From the NCBI GenBank assembly GCA_002298155.1, contig DBME01000130.1, forward strand, positions 194-9,743: a stretch of DNA of 9,550 nt. The letters are read 5' to 3'. Below the pieces are notes generated by a model. The model saw only the letters and a list, made by a program, of their open reading frames with translations. It was not told the DNA's origin and did no database searches. This stretch comes from Holophagaceae bacterium UBA706 (GTDB lineage: Bacteria > Acidobacteriota > Holophagae > Holophagales > Holophagaceae). Positions 1 to 6,705 of this stretch are shown in pieces. Position 1 is the stretch's first letter, and each line of letters starts with the position of its first letter. The translations under genes were made by a program, and so were the position numbers.

Positions 1-674
1 AGACCGCCAAGGCCAAGGCCGAGGCCGAGGGCAAGGACGCCCCCAAGCCTCCGGTCCGCCCCGTGGCCAAGCCCGACGCCAACGACATGAAGTTCCCGGC
101 CCCCGTTGAGGCCACCGACCCTGACCTGCTGCATCTCAAGGAGGTCCTGGGCGACAAGGTGGAGGAGATCTTCCAGCAGGGCGGCGAACTCACCTGCCAG
201 ATCCACCGGGACGCCATCCGCGAGGCCCTGGAGCTCTGCCGCCAGGATCCCAGCCTGCGCTACGAGATGCTGGCGGACGAGACCGCCACCCACTACCCGG
301 CGGCCCAGGGCTGGGCCTTCGCGGTGGTCTACCACCTCACGAGCATCCGGCGCCACAAGCGCCTGCGCCTGCGCATCCTGGTGCCCGAAGGCTACGAGCC
401 CGCCAGCGCGGTGCCCGTATACCCCACGGCCAACTGGCTGGAGCGGGAGATCTGGGACATGCTGGGCATCCGCTTCCAGGAGCACCCGGACATGACCCGC
501 ATCCTCTGCCCCGAGGACTGGGAAGGCCACGCGCTGCGCAAGGAATATCCGACCCCCGGCCTGGGCCAGCGGGACATCGACTTCCGCGAAGACCGTAGCG
601 GGGTGCTGATGCGCCTCGCCATGGAAAAGGCCGGGAACATGGGCATCAACCTCCATCCGCCCAAAGCAGAATAG
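1..674 (+). CDS. nuoC: NADH-quinone oxidoreductase subunit C (5' end outside window)
   Basis: NuoC (30-kDa subunit, Nqo5 type) is a peripheral-arm subunit of complex I that packs against NuoD and NuoB on the cytoplasmic side; it carries no cofactor. The family signature is clear at about nt 441-559: ERE, then WDMLGI, HPDMTRIL, DW.GH and LRKEYP. The stop is TAG at 672-674. The frame is open to the left edge, with the first whole codon at nt 3. A GTG at 63 and an ATG at 88 could be read as starts, but neither has a purine-rich ribosome site, and the codons before them encode an Ala/Lys/Glu/Pro-rich stretch that reads like a flexible N-terminal extension. I therefore treat the gene as 5'-partial. 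The part from GTG 63 alone is 203 residues, already close to a full NuoC domain, so what is missing is probably more of the linker; a fusion to an upstream subunit such as NuoB cannot be excluded. nuoD follows after 9 nt. Confidence 0.93.
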   Translation, partial: TAKAKAEAEGKDAPKPPVRPVAKPDANDMKFPAPVEATDPDLLHLKEVLGDKVEEIFQQGGELTCQIHRDAIREALELCRQDPSLRYEMLADETATHYPAAQGWAFAVVYHLTSIRRHKRLRLRILVPEGYEPASAVPVYPTANWLEREIWDMLGIRFQEHPDMTRILCPEDWEGHALRKEYPTPGLGQRDIDFREDRSGVLMRLAMEKAGNMGINLHPPKAE

Positions 675-677
675 GAG
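673..677 (+). promoter_or_regulatory. Ribosome binding site of nuoD (sets GTG start)
   Basis: AGGAG overlaps the last two bases of the nuoC stop and sits 6 nt before the GTG at 684. It supports GTG 684 over the in-frame ATGs at 702 and 714, the second of which falls inside the conserved N-terminal motif. The overlap with the nuoC stop suggests translational coupling. Confidence 0.7.
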
Positions 678-683
678 TTCCTT

Positions 684-1784
684 GTGTTCAAGAACGAGGA
701 GATGGAAATAAACATGGGACCGCAGCACCCGTCCACGCACGGTGTGCTGCGCCTCAAGCTGCGGCTGGACGGTGAGGTGGTCACCAAGTGCACCCCCTGC
801 ATCGGCTACCTCCACCGGGGCGTCGAGAAGATCTGCGAGAACAAGACCTTCTTCCAGGGCCAGGTCTGGACGGACCGCATGGACTACACGTCCGCCGTGG
901 CCAACAACCTGGGCTGGGCCGAGGCCATCGAGAAGCTCTTCGGCATCACGGTGCCGCGCCGGGCCCTCTACATCCGCACGATGCTCAACGAGTTCAACCG
1001 CCTGGCCTCCCACCTCATCTGGCTGGCCACCCACGGTCTCGACATCGGCGCCATGACGGTCTTCATCTACACCTTCCGCGAGCGCGAGGCGATCCTCGAC
1101 ATCTTCGAGGCCTTCTGCGGCTCCCGCCTGACCACCACCGCCTTCCGCATCGGCGGACTGCGGGAGGACCTGCCCCCCGGAATGGAGAAGATGGTGCGGA
1201 ACTTCCTCGCCACCTTCCCGGACTGCATGAACGAGTACGAGACCCTGCTCTCCGAGAACCGCATCTGGAAGAAGCGCACCGTCGGGGTGGGTATCCTCAA
1301 GGCCGAGGACGCCATCGCCATGGGCGTGACGGGTCCCGTGCTGCGGGCCGCAGGCGTGTCCTACGACATCCGCAAGGCCTTCCCCTACGCCGCCTACTCG
1401 GAAATGGACTTCGAGGTGCCCACCCGCACCGAGGCCGACACCTACGCGCGGTATCTCGTCCGTCTGGAAGAGATGCGCCAGAGCGCCCGGATCATCCAGC
1501 AGTGCATCGACGGCCTGCCGGAGGGACCGGTCATGGCCAAGCTGCCCAAGGTGCTCCGTTCCGAAGTGAACGAGGTCTACCACGCCACCGAGGCCCCCAA
1601 GGGCGAGCTGGGCTACTACCTGGTGGGCGAGAAGGGTTCGGTGAACCCCTACCGCTTCCACGTCAGGGCCCCCGGGTTCATCAACCTCCAGGCCCTCCCC
1701 AAGATGATCGAGGGGGGACTGGTCGCCGACGTGATCGCCACGATCGGAACGCTTGACGTGGTTCTGGGAGAGATCGACCGATGA
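684..1784 (+). CDS. nuoD: NADH-quinone oxidoreductase subunit D
   Basis: NuoD (49-kDa subunit, Nqo4 type) belongs to the family related to the large subunit of NiFe hydrogenases and forms the cytoplasmic half of the quinone-reducing site. The protein has 366 residues. The N-terminal motif GPQHPSTHGVLRL is at residues 12-24. His19 and Tyr68 align with Thermus Nqo4 His38 and Tyr87, the two residues that bind the quinone headgroup. The C terminus ends in the typical VLGEIDR. The start is GTG, supported by AGGAG 6 nt upstream. Compared with Nqo4 the N terminus is about 19 residues shorter, and about 25 residues are missing between GPV (near residue 276) and EVYHATEAPKGELGYY, where many homologues have a helix containing a MEA(V/L)I-type motif. 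The frame is intact and both flanks are conserved, so this is a family variant and not a broken gene. The gene overlaps nuoH by 4 nt (ATGA). Confidence 0.97.
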   Translation: MFKNEEMEINMGPQHPSTHGVLRLKLRLDGEVVTKCTPCIGYLHRGVEKICENKTFFQGQVWTDRMDYTSAVANNLGWAEAIEKLFGITVPRRALYIRTMLNEFNRLASHLIWLATHGLDIGAMTVFIYTFREREAILDIFEAFCGSRLTTTAFRIGGLREDLPPGMEKMVRNFLATFPDCMNEYETLLSENRIWKKRTVGVGILKAEDAIAMGVTGPVLRAAGVSYDIRKAFPYAAYSEMDFEVPTRTEADTYARYLVRLEEMRQSARIIQQCIDGLPEGPVMAKLPKVLRSEVNEVYHATEAPKGELGYYLVGEKGSVNPYRFHVRAPGFINLQALPKMIEGGLVADVIATIGTLDVVLGEIDR

Positions 1785-2959
1785 ACGCCGCCCCCGTGAC
1801 CATGACCCTGCTCCAGACCTGCGTGATGGCCGTGCTCCAGGCCATCTGCGTGGTCCTCTTCGTCTTCATCATCGTCCCGCTCACCATCTACGCGGAACGC
1901 AAGGTGCTGGGCTTCGCCCAGGACCGCCTGGGCGCCACCCGCATCGCCGGCCACCGCGTCGGCCTCACCGGCTGGCTGAACCGGGGCATGTGGCGGATGG
2001 GCAAGGTGCCCTTCCTGTCCTACTGGCGCGGCCTGCCCATGCTGGTGGGCGACATCGCCAAGCTCTTCCTCAAGGAGGACATCGTCCCCACCAAGGCCGA
2101 CCGGGCCATCTTCCTGGTCGCCCCGGCCCTGTCCCTCATCGCCTCGGTGGTGGTGTTCGCGGCCGTCAGCTTCTACCCGGGCGCGCTCTTCACCTTCCCC
2201 AAGATCGTCCCCATCATCGGCGGGCTGCCCTTCAACGGCTGCATCACCGACATGAACGTGGGCCTGCTGTTCATCCTGGGCATCGCCTCGGTGGGCGTCT
2301 ACGGCATCGTCCTGGGCGCCTGGGCCTCCAATTCCAAGTACCCCCTCCTGGGTGGCCTGCGTTCCGGCGCCCAGATCGTGAGCTACGAGGTCCCCCTCAC
2401 CCTGAGCCTCCTGGCCCCGGTGGTGCTCACGGGCACCCTGAACTTCAACAAGATGACCCTGGCCCTGGCCACGGAGATGCCCCTCTACGCGGTGCCGATC
2501 CTCTTCGTGTCCTTCTTCGTCTACTTCACCTGCGGCTTCGCCGAGACCAACCGCATGCCCTTCGACATGCCCGAGGCCGAGAACGAGCTGGTGGCCGGCT
2601 TCCACACCGAATACTCCGGCATGCGGTTCGGGTTCTTCTACCTGGCCGAGTACATCAACATGGTGGTGGTCACGGCCATCGCCAGCGCCTTCTTCCTGGG
2701 CGGCCCGTACCTGGCCCCCTTCGGTCTGCACCGGTACATCATGCACGTGCCCTTCCTCGGCGCCCCCAACGGGCTCTGGTTCGTGGCCAAGATGATCCTG
2801 CTCCTGTTCACCTTCATCTGGGTGCGCGGGACGATTCCCCGCTACCGCTACGACCAGGTCATGGCCGTGGCGTGGAAATACCTGATTCCGTTCACGCTAA
2901 TCCTCGTTTTGCTGGCCGCGATGGTGCGGTACGCAGCCCCTGCGCTGCCCGTGGCCTAG
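1781..2959 (+). CDS. nuoH: NADH-quinone oxidoreductase subunit H
   Basis: NuoH (ND1/Nqo8) is the membrane subunit that joins the two arms of complex I and forms the entrance and membrane side of the quinone chamber. The 392-residue product is very hydrophobic with multiple membrane helices, the first at about residues 10-37. Family motifs present are ERKVLG (39-44), KEDIVPTKADR from residue 98, LRSGAQIVSYEV in the middle, and the charged loop ETNRMPFDMPEAENELV from Glu255 followed by GFHTEYS. It is longer than E. coli NuoH (325). Part of the difference is an insertion of about 25 residues in the first cytoplasmic loop, roughly residues 55-88, rich in Arg, Trp and Gly. The usual GPNRVG in this loop reads GATRIAG here. 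The start ATG at 1781 overlaps the nuoD stop, with GGGAG at 1766-1770 upstream. The gene lies directly after nuoD, where many operons have nuoE, nuoF and nuoG first. Confidence 0.97.
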   Translation: MNAAPVTMTLLQTCVMAVLQAICVVLFVFIIVPLTIYAERKVLGFAQDRLGATRIAGHRVGLTGWLNRGMWRMGKVPFLSYWRGLPMLVGDIAKLFLKEDIVPTKADRAIFLVAPALSLIASVVVFAAVSFYPGALFTFPKIVPIIGGLPFNGCITDMNVGLLFILGIASVGVYGIVLGAWASNSKYPLLGGLRSGAQIVSYEVPLTLSLLAPVVLTGTLNFNKMTLALATEMPLYAVPILFVSFFVYFTCGFAETNRMPFDMPEAENELVAGFHTEYSGMRFGFFYLAEYINMVVVTAIASAFFLGGPYLAPFGLHRYIMHVPFLGAPNGLWFVAKMILLLFTFIWVRGTIPRYRYDQVMAVAWKYLIPFTLILVLLAAMVRYAAPALPVA

Positions 2960-2972
2960 GGGGGATCCGACC

Positions 2973-3479
2973 ATGAAAAACTTCCTCAAGACGCTCATCC
3001 CCGTAGACATCTACAAGGGCCTGAAGCTCACCGGCACCCACTTCATGAAGGTCTTCACCACGGCCAACCGCCGCAAGGTGAAGATGCACGTGACCCAGGA
3101 ATACCCCGAGGTTCCCGTCAAGCTGGCGCCGCGGTTCCGGGGCCGCCTGACCATGCTCAAGGACGAGCAGGGCGAGATCAAGTGCGTGTGCTGCCTGGCC
3201 TGCGAGAAGATCTGCCCCACCCAGGTGATCACCATCGAAAGCGGCAAGAAGGAGGGGCGCAAGACCAAGATCCCCACCCGCTACGACTTCGAGATGGAGC
3301 GCTGCATCTTCTGCGAGTTCTGCGTGGAGAGCTGCGGGTTCGATTCCATCATCCTCAACCACCAGTTCGAACTGGCGGCCTACAACCGCGAGGACTTCTC
3401 CATCGGCATGCTGGGGAAGGACCAGAACATGTTCGAGCTGACGCACGTCGGCAAGTTCTCCTACTCGGACGAGGACTGA
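2973..3479 (+). CDS. nuoI: NADH-quinone oxidoreductase subunit I, two [4Fe-4S] clusters
   Basis: NuoI (TYKY/Nqo9) carries iron-sulfur clusters N6a and N6b, which pass electrons towards N2 in NuoB and so to quinone. The protein has 168 residues, the usual size. The first ferredoxin motif is CVCCLACEKICP with ligands Cys71, Cys74, Cys77 and Cys81; Cys73 is an extra, non-ligand cysteine. The second is CIFCEFCVESCG with Cys111, Cys114, Cys117 and Cys121. In both, the spacing is CxxCxxCxxxC as expected. The residue after Cys121 is Gly, where most homologues have Pro, followed by FDSI. By the ferredoxin pattern, Cys81 joins the cluster held by Cys111, 114 and 117, and Cys121 joins the other. A G-rich ribosome site at 2959-2965 lies 7 nt before the ATG. 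The gap to nuoH is 13 nt and to nuoJ 5 nt. Confidence 0.97.
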   Translation: MKNFLKTLIPVDIYKGLKLTGTHFMKVFTTANRRKVKMHVTQEYPEVPVKLAPRFRGRLTMLKDEQGEIKCVCCLACEKICPTQVITIESGKKEGRKTKIPTRYDFEMERCIFCEFCVESCGFDSIILNHQFELAAYNREDFSIGMLGKDQNMFELTHVGKFSYSDED

Positions 3480-3484
3480 AACCC

Positions 3485-4039
3485 ATGGAAAACCTCCTAG
3501 CCTTCATCGGGCGCAACATGTTCCTGGTCTTCGGCCTCATGGCCGTGGGCGGGGCGGTGGCCCTCGTCTTCTCCAAGAACGCCGTCCACAGCGTCGTGGG
3601 CTTCCTCTTCTCCATGCTCTCCGTGGCGGCCTGCTACCTCTGCATGAGCGCCGAGTTCCTGGCCGTCGCCCAGCTCCTGGTCTACGCGGGCGGCATCGTC
3701 GTGCTCTTCCTCTTCGTGGTCATGCTGGTGGAGATGACCAAGTTCAAGGAGAAGGGGCTCTTCCAGGTGCAGACGCCCTATGCGGTCGCTGCGGTGATCC
3801 TGGGGGCCGTCGCCTTCATCGGTGTCTTCTGGAGCACCTGGTTCGGCCCCAGCGCCGCGGTGCCCCTCACGCTCTCGTCGCCGGAACTGGCCGAGGGGCT
3901 CAACGTGGCCTCCCAGAACGCCGAGGCCGTGAGCCGCGGGCTCTTCGCCGGATACCTGCTGCCCTTCGAGATCCTCTCCGTGATCCTGCTGGTGGCTCTG
4001 GTGGGCGCCGTGACGCTCGCCAAGAAGGAAAGGAACTAG
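3485..4039 (+). CDS. nuoJ: NADH-quinone oxidoreductase subunit J
   Basis: NuoJ (ND6/Nqo10) is a membrane subunit between NuoH and NuoK; its third helix has a pi-bulge that is thought to change shape as quinone chemistry is coupled to proton pumping. The product has 184 residues with about five hydrophobic segments. Recognisable family features are NAVHSVVGFL (residues 32-41), AEFLAVAQLLVYAGGIVVLF (56-75) covering the third helix with Tyr67 and Gly69, FVVML just after it, and a last helix preceded by LFAGYLLPFEILSV. The start ATG 3485 lies 5 nt after the nuoI stop, with GAGGA at 3471-3475, inside the end of nuoI, as the likely ribosome site. The same frame is open upstream into nuoI, but that extension is out-of-frame nuoI sequence and not part of this protein. 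The polar loop at about residues 122-148 is on the variable side of the family. Confidence 0.94.
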   Translation: MENLLAFIGRNMFLVFGLMAVGGAVALVFSKNAVHSVVGFLFSMLSVAACYLCMSAEFLAVAQLLVYAGGIVVLFLFVVMLVEMTKFKEKGLFQVQTPYAVAAVILGAVAFIGVFWSTWFGPSAAVPLTLSSPELAEGLNVASQNAEAVSRGLFAGYLLPFEILSVILLVALVGAVTLAKKERN

Positions 4040-4042
4040 ACG

Positions 4043-4345
4043 ATGGTCTCGATGAACGTTGTCCTCTTCATCTCCTTCCTGCTGTTCTCCGTGGGTGTGG
4101 CGGGCGTGCTGATCCGCCGCAACGCCCTGGTCATCCTCATGTGCGTGGAGCTCATGCTCAACGCCGCCAACCTGAACCTGGTCGCCTTCGCCCGGCACAG
4201 CGGGACGGTGGGCGGGCAGGCCTTCGCCCTCCTGGTGATGGGCCTCGCCGCGGCGGAAGTGGCCATCGGCCTCGCGCTGGTGGTGGCCCTCTACCGCAAG
4301 AAGGACACCATCCAGGTGGACCAGATCGACCTCCTCAAGGGCTGA
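4043..4345 (+). CDS. nuoK: NADH-quinone oxidoreductase subunit K
   Basis: NuoK (ND4L/Nqo11) is a three-helix membrane subunit that, with NuoJ, forms part of the proton path nearest the quinone module. The product has 100 residues, exactly the family size. Two buried glutamates needed for coupling in E. coli, Glu36 and Glu72, are present at the same positions here, in CVELMLNAANLNLVAF and GLAAAEVAIGLALVVALYR. The RRN at residues 25-27 is also typical. The start ATG 4043 lies 3 nt after the nuoJ stop. AAGGA, overlapping the end of nuoJ at 4030-4034, is the likely ribosome site. Confidence 0.97.
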   Translation: MVSMNVVLFISFLLFSVGVAGVLIRRNALVILMCVELMLNAANLNLVAFARHSGTVGGQAFALLVMGLAAAEVAIGLALVVALYRKKDTIQVDQIDLLKG

Positions 4346-4397
4346 CCGGGACCGACGTGATGACCATCCATTCCTCGACCCAGAACCAGGTGAACGC

Positions 4398-6650
4398 ATG
4401 ATCATGGAACACGCAGCCCTGAGCAACCCGCTCCACAGTCAAGTGCTCTGGCTCATACCCTTCCTCCCCCTCTTCGGCGCCATCATCAACGGCGCCACGG
4501 GCCGCCGGCTCCGGAACAACAAGGTGGTGGACGCCATCGCCCTTGGCTCCGTGGGGGTCTCCTTCCTGCTGGTGGTCTACATCTTCATCCAGCTCATGGG
4601 GCGCGCACCCGTGGACCGGTCCGTGACCCAGACGGTCTGGACCTGGCTGGACTTCGGCGGCGCCCGGGTGCTGGGGGGCGTGACCTCCAACACCATGTCG
4701 TGGGCCTACAAGATCGATCCCCTCTCGGCCTGCATGGGCCTCCTGGTGACCGGGGTGGGCTTCCTCATCCACCTGTTCTCCACCGGCTACATGGCCGATG
4801 AGCGCAAGAACGGCGAATACTACCGGTTCATGGCCTACCTGAACCTGTTCGTCTTCTCCATGCTCAACCTGGTGCTCGGCGCCAACATGGTGATGATGTT
4901 CCTGGGCTGGGAAGGGGTGGGCCTCTGCAGCTACCTGCTCATCGGCTTCTACTTCGACCGGGAATACGCCGCCATCGCGGGCAAGAAGGCCTTCGTCACG
5001 AACCGCATCGGCGACTTCGGCTTCATGATCGGGTTCTTCCTGATCTTCATGATCTACGGCTCGGTGGACTTCGACACCCTCATGGGCATGACCCGCAACA
5101 TCATGGCCATGCCGGAGATCCACCTTTTCGGCATCTCCCACACGCCCACCTGGTGGTTCAACCTCATCGGCTGCTGCCTGTTCCTGGGCGCCTGCGGCAA
5201 GAGCGCCCAGATCCCCCTGTATGTGTGGCTTCCGGACGCCATGGCGGGTCCCACCCCCGTGAGCGCCCTGATCCATGCCGCGACCATGGTGACCTCCGGC
5301 CTCTACATGATCGCCCGGATGAACTTCATCTACGTCAATGCCCCGGTGGCCCTGGCCCTGGTGCTCTTCATCGGCGCCCTCACGGCCCTGGTGGCCGCCA
5401 GCATGGGCCTGGCCCAGTACGACATCAAGAAGGTGCTGGCCTACTCCACGGTGAGCCAGCTGGGCTTCATGTTCATGGGCATGGGCGCGGGGGCCTTCTC
5501 CGCCGGCATGTTCCACGTCTTCACCCACGCCTTCTTCAAGGCGGCCCTCTTCCTCGGGTCCGGCTCGGTGATCATGGCCTGCCACCACGAGCAGGACATG
5601 CGGAACATGGGCGGCCTGCGGAAGTACATGCCCTGGACCTTCGCCTCCATGGGCATCGCCACCCTGGCCATCGCCGGCATCTTCCCCTTCTCCGGCTTCT
5701 TCTCCAAGGACGAGATCCTCTGGAAGGTGTTCGAGGGCTGGTTCGCGGGGGGCGCCTACACCGGTTCCAAGCTCAACCTCCTGGCCTGGACCATGGGCAT
5801 GATCGCGGCCTTCATGACCGCCTTCTACATGGTCCGCCTCATGGTGATGACCTTCTTCGGCGAATACCGGGGCGCGGGGCACGACCCCCACGGCCACACG
5901 GTGCCCTCGGAAGTCGTCCACCACGCCTCCCACGGTGACGACCACGGCCATGACGCCCACGCCGGGCACGGCCATGACGATCACGCCGCCGCGCACCACG
6001 GTCCCGCCGAGGTGCCCTGGAACATGTGGTTCCCCGTGGCGCTCCTGGCCCTCCTGGCCCTGGTGGGCGGTTTCCTGAACATCCCCCACAGCCTCCACTG
6101 GATCGGCAGCGGCCACTTCAGCGAGTTCATCGCCCCGCTCCTCTACCAGACCCACGCCCACGAGGCCCACGAAGCCGCCCCCGCCATGGAGTACATCCTC
6201 ATGGTCGTGGCAACGGTGATCTGGGCGCCGGCGGCCATGGGCCTGGCCTGGTGGTTCTACGGCGCCGACCCCACCTGGTCCAAGCCCCGGGCCTTCGTGA
6301 AGCGGTTCCCCGAGCTCTTCGAGTGGGTGAACGCCAAGTACTACATCGACGAATTCTACGAAGCCGCCTTCATCGGACCCTGCAAGCAGCTGGGGGCCCA
6401 GCTCTGGGCCTTCGACGCCTGGGCCGTGGACGGCATGGTGAACGGGGCGGCCCGGTTCACCCTCGCGATCAGCCATGCCTTCCACTGGTTCGATGCCCGG
6501 ATCGTGGACGGCCTGGTCAACCTGGTCGCCTGGATCCTCCAGCAGATCAGCCAGGGATTCCGGAAGCTGCAGAGCGGCCGGGTCCAGAACTACGCCTTCG
6601 TGATGTTCCTGGGCTTCCTGGCGATCGCCTTCTGGAAGTTCCTGGCCTGA
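4398..6650 (+). CDS. nuoL: NADH-quinone oxidoreductase subunit L (His-rich loop)
   Basis: NuoL (ND5/Nqo12) is the distal antiporter-like proton-pumping subunit. At 750 residues it is much longer than E. coli NuoL (613). Key residues are kept: Glu172 in FLGWEGVG, Lys268 in CGKSAQIPL followed by WLPDAMAGPTPVSALIHAATMV, and Lys437 in GFFSKDEIL, matching E. coli Glu144, Lys229 and Lys399. The extra length comes partly from a His-rich loop at residues 495-534 (14 His in 40 residues), just after the helix ending MTFFGEYRG, and from a smaller cluster HAHEAHE at 586-592. The C-terminal third holds the lateral amphipathic helix, with YYIDEFYEAAF, a tandem 26-residue repeat at 672-723, and RKLQSGRVQNYAFVMFLG before the anchoring last helix. 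AGGTGA at 4388-4393 lies 4 nt before ATG 4398; ATG 4404, 10 nt away, is an alternative start that would shorten the protein by two residues. Confidence 0.97.
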   Translation: MIMEHAALSNPLHSQVLWLIPFLPLFGAIINGATGRRLRNNKVVDAIALGSVGVSFLLVVYIFIQLMGRAPVDRSVTQTVWTWLDFGGARVLGGVTSNTMSWAYKIDPLSACMGLLVTGVGFLIHLFSTGYMADERKNGEYYRFMAYLNLFVFSMLNLVLGANMVMMFLGWEGVGLCSYLLIGFYFDREYAAIAGKKAFVTNRIGDFGFMIGFFLIFMIYGSVDFDTLMGMTRNIMAMPEIHLFGISHTPTWWFNLIGCCLFLGACGKSAQIPLYVWLPDAMAGPTPVSALIHAATMVTSGLYMIARMNFIYVNAPVALALVLFIGALTALVAASMGLAQYDIKKVLAYSTVSQLGFMFMGMGAGAFSAGMFHVFTHAFFKAALFLGSGSVIMACHHEQDMRNMGGLRKYMPWTFASMGIATLAIAGIFPFSGFFSKDEILWKVFEGWFAGGAYTGSKLNLLAWTMGMIAAFMTAFYMVRLMVMTFFGEYRGAGHDPHGHTVPSEVVHHASHGDDHGHDAHAGHGHDDHAAAHHGPAEVPWNMWFPVALLALLALVGGFLNIPHSLHWIGSGHFSEFIAPLLYQTHAHEAHEAAPAMEYILMVVATVIWAPAAMGLAWWFYGADPTWSKPRAFVKRFPELFEWVNAKYYIDEFYEAAFIGPCKQLGAQLWAFDAWAVDGMVNGAARFTLAISHAFHWFDARIVDGLVNLVAWILQQISQGFRKLQSGRVQNYAFVMFLGFLAIAFWKFLA
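6411..6566 (+). repeat. In-frame 26-residue tandem duplication inside nuoL
   Basis: Two adjacent 78-nt units, 6411-6488 and 6489-6566, encode NuoL residues 672-697 and 698-723. Both begin FDA, continue with VDG.VN at the same offsets, and match again at I-S and F near the end; I count 12 identical residues of 26. The units fall in the lateral helix that braces the membrane arm. They have diverged at the DNA level, so the duplication is old. Confidence 0.65.
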
Positions 6651-6705
6651 ACCCTTTCCCTTCGCTTTCGTCCATTCGCCCCGCTCGACGCTCCCTGGAG
6701 TTCCC

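Noticed and set aside
788..1756. Long plus-strand frame overlapping nuoD in another phase
   Set aside because: Arg/Pro/His/Gly-rich translation typical of a shifted GC-rich frame; nuoD in the other frame is unmistakable.
1649..2746. 365-codon minus-strand frame opposite nuoH
   Set aside because: His/Glu/Gly-rich shadow of a hydrophobic gene, with no domain and no ribosome site considered convincing.
1753..2976. 407-codon plus-strand frame overlapping nuoH
   Set aside because: Pro/Arg/His/Gly-rich shifted-frame shadow; nuoH carries all the family motifs in its own frame.
3182..3484. Possible N-terminal extension of NuoJ inside nuoI
   Set aside because: The frame is open, but the translation is a shifted reading of nuoI without hydrophobic character; ATG 3485 with GAGGA upstream gives a normal-length NuoJ.
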